Source: Streptomyces mangrovi (lineage in GTDB: Bacteria > Actinomycetota > Actinomycetes > Streptomycetales > Streptomycetaceae). From it: 64,000 bases of DNA. The notes beneath the pieces were generated by a model. That model was not told the origin of the DNA and did no database searches. It saw only the letters and a program-made list of their open reading frames with translations. Each line of letters starts with the position of its first letter. Position 1 is the first letter of the stretch. The stretch spans positions 124,001-188,000 of the forward strand of contig NZ_FOSG01000007.1 of NCBI RefSeq assembly GCF_900114215.1, given 5' to 3'. The position numbers and the translations under genes were made by a program. Below are positions 38,062-51,128 of this stretch, piece after piece.

Positions 38062-39408
38062 TCAGGGGGTGTTCCACTTCTGGTTGGCGTTGCCCGAGCA
38101 GGTCCGGATCTGCGTCTTGGTGCCGTTGGCGGAGTTGCCGTCCCTCACGTCCAGGCACTTGTCGGCGTTCGGGTTGACGATGTCCCGGGCCTCGGTGACG
38201 ACCCACTGCTGGGCGGCCGTGCCGTTGCAGTCCCAGATCTGGACGGGGGTGCCGTCGGCCGTGCCCGCGCCGGAGACGTCCAGGCACTTGCCGAGCGCCC
38301 GTATGGTGCCGTCCGTGCCGACGGTCCACCGCTGGGCGGCGTTGCCGTTGCAGTCGTGGATCTGCACCGGGGTGCCGTTGGCGGTGTCCGCCCAGGCCAC
38401 GTCCAGGCACTTGCCCGCCAGGCCGGTGATGGTGCCGGTGCGCTCTCCCCCGCCACCGCCGCCGTCGCCGCTGGTGACGCGGACGTAGTCGACGACGAGT
38501 TTCTGCGGGAAGACGGTGCTCGAGTCCGGCAGTCCCGGCCAGTCGCCGCCCACCGCGAGGTTGAGGATCAGGAAGAACGGCTTGTCGAACACCCAGCGGT
38601 CGCCGCCCAGGTCGGCCGGGGTGCGGCGCTGGTAGACCTGGCCGTCGACCGACCAGGTGATGGAGTTCGGGGACCAGTCGACGGCGAAAGTGTGGAAGTC
38701 GTCGGCGAACGCCCGGCCACCGGGGAGGGTGTAGCCGGCGCCGATGCCCTCACCGCCGGAGTAGCCGGGGCCGTGCAGGGTGCCGTGCACGGTGCCGGGC
38801 TCGTATCCGACGTTCTCCATGATGTCGATCTCGCCGCTGTTGGGCCAGCCGACGCCGCCGATGTCGTGGCCGAGCATCCAGAACGCCGGCCACATGCCCT
38901 GGCCGCGCGGGAGCTTCATCCGGGCCTCGACGTGGCCGTAGGTGGTGGTGAACTTCCCGGCGGTGTTCATCCGGGCCGAGGTGTACTCGCAGCGGCCGTA
39001 CCAGCACTGGTAGTCGCCCGGGTTCTCCTTGCGGGCGGTGATCACCAGGTTGCCGTCGCCGTCGAGCGCGGCGTTGGCGTTGCCCGGGGTGTAGTACTGC
39101 CGCTCGTGGTTGTTGCCGCTGTTGTCGCCGGTCTCCAGCTGCCATCTGCGGCCGTCGACCGCCGATCCGGCGGGTCCGTCGAAGTTCTCCTCGAACAGCA
39201 CCGCCGCCGGGGCCGCTTCGGCCCTCTGTGCGGTCTTCTGTGCGGTCTCGCCCGCCGGGCCGGCGACCGCGGTGCCGGTGACCGCCAGGGTCGCGGCCAG
39301 CGTCAGCAGCATCGCCGCCGAAGCCCGGCGGCGGGACCGGCGGCGACGGGGCCTCTCGCCGCGGGGAGGGTCGTGGGGGACATGGGGGGCTGTCAGGTGC
39401 ATGACCAT
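38062..39408 (-). CDS. Secreted GH16 endo-beta-glucanase with ricin-type lectin domain
   Basis: A secreted 448-residue enzyme, most like bacterial endo-1,3-beta-glucanases (laminarinases). An Arg-rich start (RPRRRRSRRRASAAM) and hydrophobic core ending near AVAGPA form the export signal, possibly Tat-dependent. The GH16 domain at about 70-310 carries GEIDIMENVG with nucleophile Glu193 and acid/base Glu198. A SGDGGGGGGE linker leads to a CBM13 ricin-type domain (about 325-448) with three QxW units: AAQRW, AAQQW, NQKW. ATG 39408 is used; the frame continues upstream without signal features. It is divergent from the beta-glucoside importer operon, across LacI-type operators. Confidence 0.9.
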   Translation of the reverse strand: MVMHLTAPHVPHDPPRGERPRRRRSRRRASAAMLLTLAATLAVTGTAVAGPAGETAQKTAQRAEAAPAAVLFEENFDGPAGSAVDGRRWQLETGDNSGNNHERQYYTPGNANAALDGDGNLVITARKENPGDYQCWYGRCEYTSARMNTAGKFTTTYGHVEARMKLPRGQGMWPAFWMLGHDIGGVGWPNSGEIDIMENVGYEPGTVHGTLHGPGYSGGEGIGAGYTLPGGRAFADDFHTFAVDWSPNSITWSVDGQVYQRRTPADLGGDRWVFDKPFFLILNLAVGGDWPGLPDSSTVFPQKLVVDYVRVTSGDGGGGGGERTGTITGLAGKCLDVAWADTANGTPVQIHDCNGNAAQRWTVGTDGTIRALGKCLDVSGAGTADGTPVQIWDCNGTAAQQWVVTEARDIVNPNADKCLDVRDGNSANGTKTQIRTCSGNANQKWNTP

Positions 39409-39611
39409 CACATCCGTCTGTCGTCCGGAGGATCCGGCGGTGGGGGCCGCTCCCTCCGCATACGGGCCGTAGAGCGCGGGGCCGCCTCCTACACGGTGAG
39501 GGCGCGGTGCGGACGGGAAGGGGCGGGGCAGCGCTCGGCGCGCCGACCGCCCGCGTTCCAGGCTTGGTTCGGACAGTGAGTCAACTCCTGGGGAAACCCG
39601 GCCGTCAAGGG

Positions 39612-39627
39612 ATTGGACGAGACCAAT
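39612..39627. promoter_or_regulatory. DasR-site-like palindrome upstream of the GH16 gene
   Basis: ATTGGACGAGACCAAT resembles the 16-base DasR element ACTGGTCTAGACCAGT at 12 of 16 positions and has GATTGG/CCAATC arms. It lies about 204-219 bases upstream of the GH16 start, in an AT-richer stretch that may hold its promoter. The regulator is inferred from similarity only. Confidence 0.3.
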
Positions 39628-39646
39628 CAACTTCAAGAAGTGAACG

Positions 39647-39672
39647 AGAGAGCGCTCTTGAGAGCGTTCTCA
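39647..39672. promoter_or_regulatory. Two overlapping LacI-type operators
   Basis: AGAGAGCGCTCTTG (39647-39660) and TGAGAGCGTTCTCA (39659-39672) are imperfect copies of the perfect TGAGAGCGCTCTCA found twice downstream. They share two bases. The form is close to the CebR-type operator TGGGAGCGCTCCCA of streptomycete LacI-family sugar repressors. Confidence 0.7.
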
Positions 39673-39904
39673 AACAGTGACACCCAATTTTGGCGTGAAG
39701 TCTTGACGCCCTTGCCCGCTACCGTTTGACTCCGTGCCCATGCCCGGCACCGGTCCCGGAACCGGTGCCGCCGAACCGAGCCCCACCAAGCCGAGCCCCG
39801 CCAGGCCGATCGGCGGCGACCTCCCGGACGAAGCTTCGGCACCCGGCCCGGTTCCCGCCCCCAGAAGCCCCGCACCCCCGTCCAGCACCACCCCGGAACA
39901 CCGA
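39673..39904 (+). other. Promoter and leader region of the importer operon
   Basis: TTGACG at 39703-39708 is the best -35-like hexamer. A 9-bp perfect hairpin GGCACCGGT/ACCGGTGCC with a 6-base loop lies at 39746-39769. A Pro/Ser-rich frame (39734-39907, GTG or ATG start) runs into the third operator but has no ribosome site or family, so it is not called as a gene. Confidence 0.4.
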
Positions 39905-39918
39905 TGAGAGCGCTCTCA
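39905..39918. promoter_or_regulatory. LacI-type operator, perfect palindrome
   Basis: TGAGAGCGCTCTCA is a perfect 14-base palindrome about 100 bases before the binding-protein start, and 35 bases (centre to centre) from an identical copy. Confidence 0.78.
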
Positions 39919-39939
39919 GAGATGGAGGCGCAACCGATC

Positions 39940-39953
39940 TGAGAGCGCTCTCA
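39940..39953. promoter_or_regulatory. LacI-type operator, second perfect copy
   Basis: This second exact TGAGAGCGCTCTCA lies 65 bases before the ATG of the binding-protein gene. Together with the copies at 39647-39672 it would allow looping by a tetrameric or paired repressor. Confidence 0.78.
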
Positions 39954-40017
39954 GAACCGCGAGCGACAACCCCCTCACCCCTCGCGACCGAACAGGAAAG
40001 GCCCAGGAGGAGACACC

Positions 40018-41700
40018 ATGAGAACCACGAGCACGGCCCGGACCAGAACCGCCATCGCGGTGGCCCTCGCCGCCACCACCCTGCTCGCCGGCTGCACCGC
40101 GGGCGCCCCCGGCGCGGGCGGCTCGCAGGCCGAGGGCGACAAGGGCGTGCTCACCGTCGGCATGCCCAACGGCCCGCAGACCGACAACAGCAACCCGTTC
40201 CTGGGCACCTCCGCGGGCGCCTCCCTGGGCTACCGCCACATGATCTACGAGCCGCTGGTGATGGTGAACGGCGTCCGCCCCGCCGAGGAGGGCAAGCCCT
40301 GGCTGGCCAGCGAGTGGAAGTGGTCGGACAACTACAAGAAGCTCACCCTGACCGTGCAGGACGGGCCCACCTGGTCCGACGGGAAGGAGTTCGGCGCCAA
40401 GGACGTGGAGTTCACCTTCCGGCTGCTGAAGGAGAACGAGGCGCTCAACACCAACGCCATCCCCTACGACGGCATCAGCCGTGAGGGCGACACCGTCGAA
40501 CTGACCTTCCCCGAGTCCCAGTTCGTCAACCAGAGCAAGATCCTGACCACCTTCGTCGTGCCCGAGCACATCTGGTCGAAGGTGAAGAACCCCGAGACCT
40601 GGGCCAACAAGAAGCCCGTGGGCACCGGCCCGTACACGCTCAAGACCTTCACGCCGCAGACCATCACCCTCACCGCCCGCGACACCTACTGGCAGGACGA
40701 GCCCGAGGTCGAGGAGCTGCGCTACACCTCCTACAACGACAACAACGCGCAGACCACGGCCCTGGCCAACGGCACCTGCGAGTGGTCCTTCGTCTTCACC
40801 CCCGACTACGAGAAGATCTACGTCGCCAAGGACCCCGAGCACCACAAGCTCTGGTTCCCCTCCGGGCTGGGCGTCCACGGCCTGTGGTTCAACACCGCCA
40901 AGAAGCCCTTCGACGACCCGGCGCTGCGCCGCGCGATCAACCACGTCGTCGACCGCGAGGCCATCCACGTCCGGGCGCAGGCCACGCTCTACCCGGAGAT
41001 CGAGAGCGTGACGGGCATCCCGCTGCCCGCCGGCGAGCCCTTCATCGCGCCCGAGTACAAGGGCGAGAAGCTGAAGGTGGACGTCGAGGCCGCCGAGAAG
41101 GAGCTGAAGGAGGCCGGTTACACCCTGGACGGAGGCGTCCTGAAGGACCCCTCGGGCAAGCCGGTGACGATGACGCTCACCGACCCGGCCGGCTGGTCGG
41201 ACTACCTCACCGGTCTGTCGATCATCAAGGACAACGTCAAGAAGATCGGCATCGAGGCCAAGGTGAGGACCCAGACCGTCGACGCCTGGACCACCGCGAT
41301 GAACGAGGGCGACTTCGACGCCAGCCTCCACTGGACCAACAGCGGCGCCACCCCGTACGACATGTACCAGCACGTGATGGACGGGGGGCTGTACCAGCCG
41401 CTCGGCAAGGCCTCCCCCGGCGGCAACTTCGGCCGCTTCCGCGACGAGGCGGCCACCGAGGCGCTCAAGGAGTACGCGGACGCGAGCGACGAGGGCACCC
41501 GTACCGAGGCGCTGAACGAACTCCAGCGGATCATGGTCGAGGAAGTGCCGCTCATCGCCACCGCCGCCGCTCCCATCGGCGCCGAGTACAGCACCCGCAA
41601 CTGGGTCGGCTGGCCCTCGGAGTCCGACCCGTACGCGCCGCCGCAGCCCACCCAGCCCAACTCCCTGGACGTCGTCCTGCACCTGCGCCCCGCCTCCTGA
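40018..41700 (+). CDS. ABC importer substrate-binding lipoprotein (family 5)
   Basis: The extracellular binding component of an Opp/Dpp-type importer, 560 residues. The lipoprotein signal ends in LLAGC (Cys26). Family 5 marks include [20 protein letters not shown] near 80-99, [30 protein letters not shown] and [13 protein letters not shown]. Despite the peptide-transporter fold, family 5 proteins in several bacteria carry beta-gluco-oligosaccharides, and the GH1 and GH16 genes here point to such a ligand. The ATG follows CCAGGAGGAGA. It is the first gene of a six-gene operon controlled by the operators upstream. Confidence 0.92.
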   Translation: MRTTSTARTRTAIAVALAATTLLAGCTAGAPGAGGSQAEGDKGVLTVGMPNGPQTDNSNPFLGTSAGASLGYRHMIYEPLVMVNGVRPAEEGKPWLASEWKWSDNYKKLTLTVQDGPTWSDGKEFGAKDVEFTFRLLKENEALNTNAIPYDGISREGDTVELTFPESQFVNQSKILTTFVVPEHIWSKVKNPETWANKKPVGTGPYTLKTFTPQTITLTARDTYWQDEPEVEELRYTSYNDNNAQTTALANGTCEWSFVFTPDYEKIYVAKDPEHHKLWFPSGLGVHGLWFNTAKKPFDDPALRRAINHVVDREAIHVRAQATLYPEIESVTGIPLPAGEPFIAPEYKGEKLKVDVEAAEKELKEAGYTLDGGVLKDPSGKPVTMTLTDPAGWSDYLTGLSIIKDNVKKIGIEAKVRTQTVDAWTTAMNEGDFDASLHWTNSGATPYDMYQHVMDGGLYQPLGKASPGGNFGRFRDEAATEALKEYADASDEGTRTEALNELQRIMVEEVPLIATAAAPIGAEYSTRNWVGWPSESDPYAPPQPTQPNSLDVVLHLRPAS

Positions 41701-41730
41701 CGGCACGCGGGCGCCGGAAGCCGGGCGACC

Positions 41731-41779
41731 CCCGCCCCGCCGCACACCGCATCCCGTCCCCGCACCGCGGCGGGGCGGG
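41731..41779 (+). terminator. Intercistronic hairpin after the binding-protein gene
   Basis: CCCGCCCCGCCGC (41731-41743) pairs perfectly with GCGGCGGGGCGGG (41767-41779), a 13-bp stem with a 23-base loop, in the 161-base gap before the ATPase gene. It probably raises binding-protein mRNA relative to the downstream transporter genes, by partial termination or 3'-end protection. Confidence 0.6.
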
Positions 41780-41861
41780 CCCCGTCCGGCGCCTCCGGCA
41801 CCCCCGCGCACACGTCACAGGCGGCCCGACAGCCATGACCACAGGGACGACAGGAAGAGCC

Positions 41862-43021
<1,160 letters not shown>

Positions 43022-43025
<4 letters not shown>

Positions 43026-44002
43026 AGTTCGTCCTCCAGCGCCTGGCCTTCTACCTGCTGACCGCCTGGGCGGCCATCACCATCAACTTCCTCATCCCCC
43101 GGCTGATGCCCGGCGATCCGGTGCAGTCGCTGCTCGCCCGCTACCAGGGCCAGCTCTCCAGCAAGTCCATCGCCTCCCTGGAGGCCCTCTTCGGGCTCGA
43201 CCGGGACCGCTCGCTGTGGCAGCAGTACACCGACTACTGGGCCGGCCTGGCCCGCGGGGACCTGGGGACGTCGTTCACCTACTTCCCCACCCCCGTCTCG
43301 GAGGTCATCTCCCAGAGCCTGCCGTGGACACTGGCCCTGGTCGGCACCACGACCCTGATCAGCTTCCTGCTCGGCACCGGCATCGGCATCTTCGCCGGCT
43401 GGAAGCGCGGCTCCTGGCTGGACGGGCTGCTGCCGGTGACCACCTTCATCTCGGCCATCCCCTACTTCTGGCTGGGGCTGATAGCCATCGCGGTGTTCGC
43501 CGTGCAGTGGCCGCTCTTCCCCGCCTCCGGCGGCTACGACGCCTCCCTGGTGCCCTCCCTGAGCGGGGCGTTCGTCTCCAGCGCGCTGTACCACGCGGTG
43601 CTGCCGGGCGTGACGGTCGTGCTCAGCGCGATGGCCGGCTGGGTGCTGGGGATGCGGAACATGATGGTGACCGTCTCCTCCGAGGACTACGTGATGGTCG
43701 CCCAGGCCAAGGGGCTGCCCGAGCGCCGGGTGATGTTCTCCTACGCCGCCCGCAACGCGATCCTGCCCAACGTCTCCGGCTTCGCCCTCTCGCTGGGCTT
43801 CATCGTCGGCGGCACGCTGCTGGTGGAGATGGTCTTCTCCTATCCCGGCATCGGCTACGTCCTCTTCCAGGGCGTCGGCGCCAAGGACTACCCGCTGATG
43901 CAGGGCGTCTTCCTGATCATCACCCTCGCCGTGCTGGCCGCCAACCTCCTGGCCGACCTGCTGTACATGATCCTCGACCCGCGCACCCGGAAGGAGGGCT
44001 GA
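43022..44002 (+). CDS. ABC importer permease, DppB/OppB type
   Basis: A 326-residue integral membrane subunit with six predicted TM helices. It opens with the standard N-terminal helix ([20 protein letters not shown]), then [11 protein letters not shown]. The cytoplasmic EAA loop that docks to the ATPase reads [19 protein letters not shown] long periplasmic loop after TM1 ([20 protein letters not shown]) is usual for the B-type permease. The GTG overlaps the ATPase stop, and the partner permease starts 3 bases after its end. Confidence 0.93.
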
Positions 44003-44005
44003 CCC

Positions 44006-45033
<1,028 letters not shown>

Positions 45034-45037
<4 letters not shown>

Positions 45038-46127
45038 GCACATCGGCCACCTCCCCCGTGAGCGCCCCGCCGCACGCCGCGACGCGGCCGCCCGTGCTGG
45101 AGATCGGCGGGTTGTCCGTCGACTACGGCGTCGGGGACGGCGCGGTACGGGCCCTGCACGACGTGGACCTGACCCTGCGCCGCGGCGAGGTGCTGGGCCT
45201 GGCCGGCGAGTCCGGCTCGGGCAAGTCCACCCTGGCCTACGCCGTCACCCGGCTGCTCTCCCCGCCCGGGGTGATCACCGGCGGGGACGTGCGCTACCAC
45301 CCGCGCGGGGGCGAGCCGGTGGACGTGCTGGCCATGACCCCGGGGGAGTTGCGGGCGTTCCGCTGGCAGGAGGTCTCCATCGTCTTCCAGGGGGCGATGA
45401 ACTCCCTCAACCCCGTCCACACCGTGCGCACCCAGCTCACCGACGTGCTGAAGGCCCACCGGCCGCAGATGTCCCGGGCCGAGCGCGTCGGGCGGGCGCG
45501 GGAACTGCTGTCGCTGGTGGGCATCTCCCCCGACCGGCTGGGGGCCTATCCGCACCAGCTCTCGGGCGGGATGCGGCAGCGGGTGATGATCGCCATGGCG
45601 CTGGCCCTGGAGCCGGAGATCGTCGTCATGGACGAACCGACCACCGCGCTGGACGTGGTGATGCAGCGCCAGATCCTGCGACAGCTGGTGCGGCTGCGCG
45701 AGGAGCTGGACTTCTCGGTCGTCTTCATCACCCACGACATCTCGCTGCTGATCGAGTTCTCCGACCGGATCGCCATCATGTACGGCGGCCGGGTCGTGGA
45801 GCAGGCCGGGGCCGCCGAGATCTACCGCGACCCCCGCCACCCGTACAGCCACGGGCTGCTGCACTCCTTCCCCGCGCTGCACGGCCCGCGCCGCGAGCTG
45901 ACCGGCATACCCGGCTCGCCGCCGGACCTGAGGGCCATGCCGTCCGGCTGCGCCTTCCACCCGCGCTGCCCGAAGGCCTTCGAGCCCTGCGGCCTGCGCA
46001 CGCCCCACCTCGCGCCCGTGCCCGGTACCGGTACCGGCTCGGACACAGATACAGACACCGGCAACGACACAGAAACCGGCCGCAGCGTCGCCTGCTGGCT
46101 GAACGACGACCGCCGAGACGGAGAAGC

Positions 46128-46131
<4 letters not shown>
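45034..46131 (+). CDS. ABC importer ATPase (OppD/DppD-like)
   Basis: The second ATPase subunit, 365 residues, giving the importer the heterodimeric ATPase typical of Opp systems. Walker A is GESGSGKST near 63-71, Q-loop VSIVFQGAMNSLNPVHT, signature LSGGMRQR, Walker B IVVMDEPTTALD, and H-loop FITHD. The C-terminal oligopeptide domain carries CAFHPRCPKAFEPC. A low-complexity insert (GTGSDTDTDTGNDTETG, near 330-346) lies before the last Trp-containing segment. Translation is coupled to the permease before it and to the beta-glucosidase after it by ATGA overlaps. Confidence 0.93.
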
Positions 46132-47573
<1,442 letters not shown>

Positions 47574-48566
47574 CGTCCGGGCGGGACACCGGTGCCCGCC
47601 GTGCCGGGGGCGGGCCCGGGCGGCGGCGCCGGCGGGCTGATCCCCGGCGACCTGCCCGCCGGCGCCGCCTGCACGCCCGCTCCCAGGGTCGCCTCCACCG
47701 CCTCCCGCGCGGCGGCGGCCAGCGCGCGTCGGCCGGGGTGGGCGCCGTGCGGCAGCGGCGGCAGTACGGTCACCTCGGCGACCAGGCCCCGGGCGGCGGC
47801 CACCCGGCGCAGCGAGGCGGCCAGTGTGTCGTCGCCGACGAAGGCCGGCCGCGTGTCCACCGTCTCCGCCGCGTCCGTGGAGCCCGGTCCGTGCGCCGCG
47901 CCGTGCGTCCGGTAGCGGATCGCCACCGGCTGCACGGGGACCCCGGCCTCCAGCGCGGCCTGGAACAGCGCAGCGCGGAACGGTCCGCGCTCCCTGCCGC
48001 ACCGGGTGCTGCCCTCGGGGAAGGCCACCACGGTCGAGCCCGCGCGCAGGGCGGAGGCGACCTCCGCAACCGTCTCCGGCAGGCCCCTCAGCCGCTCGCG
48101 GTCGATGAACAGGGTGCCGCCGCGGGCGGCCAGCCGCCCCAGCACCGGATACCGTCCGACCTCCCGCTTGGCCACCATCCGGCCGGGCGCCACCGCGGCC
48201 AGCAGCGGTACGTCCAGCCAGGAGACGTGGTTGGCCACCACCAGCGCCGGGCCGGCGACGGGCCGGCCCGTGACGCGGACCCGCACCCCCAGCGCGGCGG
48301 CGATCGCCCCGCACCACCACCGCACCGGCACCGCGCGGCGGGCCGGGGCGAGGAGGCGCGCGGTCGGTGACAGCGCCACCCCCGCCGGCAGGACGGCGGC
48401 CAGGGCCGCCCAGCGCGCCGAACGGCGCAGCGCACCGGCGCCCGCCGGACGGCGGGGCAGGCAGCCGGCCACGGTGCAGGGCGAGATGGGGAACCACGGA
48501 TTCGCCCGGGGGTCCGCCCCGTCCGGTGTGCCCATCGTCTCCCCCTTCCTCCCCTCGCCGGTGCCG

Positions 48567-49448
48567 TCAGGCCGGGAGAAGGGAGAGGAAGTGCCGCAGG
48601 TAGCGCGGGTTGGTGTCGCGCAGTGACAGCAGCACGTACAGGTCGGCGACGCCGAAGTCCGGGTCGTGGGCGGGCTCTCCGCAGACCTTCGCCCCCAGAC
48701 GCAGATAGCCGCGCAGCAGCGGCGGCAGCGCGGTGCGGGGCGCGGCGCGCGGGGTGGTCCGGGCAATGGCGTGCGGCGCCGGCTCCACGCCCCCGACGCG
48801 CCAGGGCAGCCGGGGGCGCACCCGGTGCTCGGCGGGAGCCATGTGCCGCTCGGCGACCGCCGCCCACACGGCGGCGGCCGTCGCCCCGCCGTCGGCCAGC
48901 GGCAGGGAGCAGCAGCCGCCGAGCCAGTTGCGGCCGGTGCGCTCCAGATAGCGGGCTATGCCCGCCCACATCAGGGCGATGACGGCGCCGTCGCGGTGGC
49001 CGGGGTGGACGCAGGAGCGGCCCGCTTCCACCAGATCGCCGCGCAGGCCGGCGCCGTCCAGCAGCCCGTCCAGCTCGAACTCGGCCTCGGCGTAAAGCCG
49101 TCCGGCCACGCGTGCCCGCTCGGGCGGCAGCAGCCGGTAGGTGCCCACCACCTCTCCCGTCGCCCGCTCCCGCACCAGGAGGTGGTCGCAGTGGGCGTCG
49201 AAGGGGTCGGTGTCCAGGCCCGGTTCGGGACCGGCCAGGCGGGCGCCCAGCTCCCCGGCGAAGACCTCGTACCGCAGGCGCTGCGCGGCCCGTACGTCCG
49301 CCTCGTCCCGGGCCAGGGAGACGGTGTAGCCGTCTCCGCCGGGTGTGGAGGGCGGCGCGGAGGGCGGCGCCGGGGCCGGTGCGGGCGCGGAGGGCTGGGC
49401 GGGGAGGGTGGCGGGCACGGGTACGGCTGGCACGGCGGAAGCGGACAC
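48567..49448 (-). CDS. olsB: GNAT-type N-acyltransferase, OlsB-like
   Basis: A 293-residue acyltransferase of the hemolysin/OlsB group that transfers a 3-hydroxyacyl chain from ACP to the alpha-amino group of ornithine. Typical segments are AAQRLRYEVFAGELGA (about 55-70), DPFDAHCDHLLVRE, VGTYRLLPPE, EAGRSCVHPGHRDGAVIALM and LGAKVCGEPAHDPDFGVADL. The GTG at 49448 is used because AGGAGG lies 7 bases before it; the frame is open further upstream but Pro-rich and unlike the family. It is the first gene of a pair with the OlsA-like gene. Confidence 0.8.
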   Translation of the reverse strand: MSASAVPAVPVPATLPAQPSAPAPAPAPPSAPPSTPGGDGYTVSLARDEADVRAAQRLRYEVFAGELGARLAGPEPGLDTDPFDAHCDHLLVRERATGEVVGTYRLLPPERARVAGRLYAEAEFELDGLLDGAGLRGDLVEAGRSCVHPGHRDGAVIALMWAGIARYLERTGRNWLGGCCSLPLADGGATAAAVWAAVAERHMAPAEHRVRPRLPWRVGGVEPAPHAIARTTPRAAPRTALPPLLRGYLRLGAKVCGEPAHDPDFGVADLYVLLSLRDTNPRYLRHFLSLLPA

Positions 49449-49729
49449 GGCGGGTCCTCCTGGTCCGGGCGGCGGCGGATCACCCGTCCCGCCGTGCGGC
49501 GGGACGGGCTCTCCCCCTTTCTTCGCCGGGCCGGCCGACCTGCGCGTGTCCGCTCCGGGGAGCGGGGGTGTGCGCCGGTTGAACACACGCCCCCGGCGCG
49601 TACGGGCCGGGGGCGGCGCCGCCGTCACCCTCCCGGTGCGCGGGGACATGAAACCGCCCGCCCCGGTCAAGGGATGGGGTGAGACTCATCAGACGGCGCG
49701 GCGGCGCCCGGCCGGAGGGACGGCGAGCG

Positions 49730-50773
49730 ATGCGGACGATGCGGGCGGCGGGGGCTGCGGAGAACGGACGGAGCACGGGACGGAGCACGGGACGGCGGGC
49801 CGCACGGGCACGGGTGCGGATCCGGGCACTGGCGGCGCTGGTGGCGTGCGCCGCACTGCTGACGGGCTGCCCGGGGGCCGGAGACGGCGACGGCGACGGC
49901 GACGGGGGGCGGGAGGGCCGCTCCCCGTTCACCGGTGAGAGCGTGGCCGACGCCTCGGCGCCGGTGCTCGCCGTGAAGATCGACAACGTGGCGGCCGCAC
50001 GCCCCCAGACGGGTCTGGAGCGGGCCGACATCGTCTATGTGGAGCAGGTCGAGTCGGGGCTGACCCGGCTGCTGGCCGTGTACTCCTCCGACCTGCCGCC
50101 CACCGTGGGCCCGGTGCGCAGCGCCCGGGAGTCCGACATCGAACTGCTGCGGCAGTTCGGTGAGCCGGCGCTGGCCTACTCCGGGGCGCAGTCGAAGCTG
50201 GTGCCGGTGCTGGAGGCGTCCCCGCTCCACCTGGTGCCGCCCGGTGAGGCGCCCGGCGCCTACTCGCGGAGCGCGGACCGCTCCGCCCCGCACAACATGT
50301 ACCTGGATCCCCAAGCCGCCCTGCGCGAGGCCCCCGACGGGGTGAGCGGCGCCTCCGACATCGGCTTCCGCTTCGGCGCGGCGCCACAGGGCGGCCGGGC
50401 CGACACCGAGGAGGCCGTCCGCTTCCCGGCCGTCCGGTACGACTTCGTCTGGTCGGCCGAGTACGACCGCTGGCTGGTGTCCATCGACGGCCAGGAGGCG
50501 ACCACCGCCGACAACGACCGGCTCGGGGCTCCCACGGTCGTCCTCCAGCGCGTGGAGATCCGCGACTCCCGTTTCAGGGACCGCGGCGGCAGCGTCAGCC
50601 CCTACTCGGAGACCGTCGGCTCCGGCGAGGCGACGGTGCTGCGCGGCGGCCGGGCGTACGAGGCCCGCTGGTCACGGCCGTCCGCGGAGAGCGGCACGGA
50701 GTTCACCACGCCGGAGGGCGACCCGATGACCTTCGCGGAGGGGCAGGTGTGGGTGGTGCTCGCCCCGCGCTGA
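49730..50773 (+). CDS. DUF3048 family lipoprotein
   Basis: A 347-residue exported protein. A long basic N-terminus is followed by a hydrophobic core and LLTGC (Cys47), then a GDGDGDGDGG spacer. The rest matches DUF3048: PVLAVKIDNVAAARPQTGLE, RADIVYVEQVESGLTRLLAV, PTVGPVRSARESDIELLRQF, SAPHNMYLDP and the C-terminal FAEGQVWVVLAP. The family function is unknown; a role at the cell surface is inferred from the signal. A GTG at 49679 is an alternative start that would lengthen the basic head. Confidence 0.85.
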   Translation: MRTMRAAGAAENGRSTGRSTGRRAARARVRIRALAALVACAALLTGCPGAGDGDGDGDGGREGRSPFTGESVADASAPVLAVKIDNVAAARPQTGLERADIVYVEQVESGLTRLLAVYSSDLPPTVGPVRSARESDIELLRQFGEPALAYSGAQSKLVPVLEASPLHLVPPGEAPGAYSRSADRSAPHNMYLDPQAALREAPDGVSGASDIGFRFGAAPQGGRADTEEAVRFPAVRYDFVWSAEYDRWLVSIDGQEATTADNDRLGAPTVVLQRVEIRDSRFRDRGGSVSPYSETVGSGEATVLRGGRAYEARWSRPSAESGTEFTTPEGDPMTFAEGQVWVVLAPR

Positions 50774-50799
50774 GCCGCCCCGCCCCCACCGTGCCGTCC

Positions 50800-51005
50800 G
50801 GTTGTACCGACCCGCGGGGTCGCTGACGCGGCTGACGGGTGGTTGACCATCGGGCGCGGTGTGGCACCGGTGGTGGTTGTGGGTGTGGAGGAGGTCCGCC
50901 AGGGCTTCGATGCCGTGCGCGGCGAAGAAGGCGTTCGCGCGCTGCCGGAATGGGACACGAAGACCTCTGTCGTGGTGCTGTGTTGAAGTTGTCCGGCTTC
51001 AGGCG
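50800..51005 (-). pseudogene. IS481-like transposase remnant
   Basis: The leftward frame reads RGLRVPFRQRANAFFAAHG, then LLHTHNHHRCHTAPDGQPPV and SRVSDPAGRYN. This is the C-terminal end of IS481-type transposases (pattern WLHTYNHHRGHTALGGQPPASRVxNLSGQYT). The DDE region that should precede it is missing and no stop follows the usual end, so this is an internally deleted fossil. No terminal inverted repeats or target duplications were recognised. It marks the left edge of the 51,129-55,548 gene group. Confidence 0.6.
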
Positions 51006-51128
51006 GAAGTGCGGGTCCGCCTCTCGGTTCCTGCGAACGTGCCTCGGCCGACGGTTGTCGGCCACCTGGTCGATCGCCACCCGGGGGCCCGGGGGCGGGC
51101 CCGCCCTGGCGGGAGGAGCCGTCCGTGG

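Noticed and set aside
39734..39907. Pro/Ser-rich 57-residue ORF before the binding-protein gene as a gene
   Set aside because: No ribosome site or family, and it lies in the operator/leader region; kept only as an observation.
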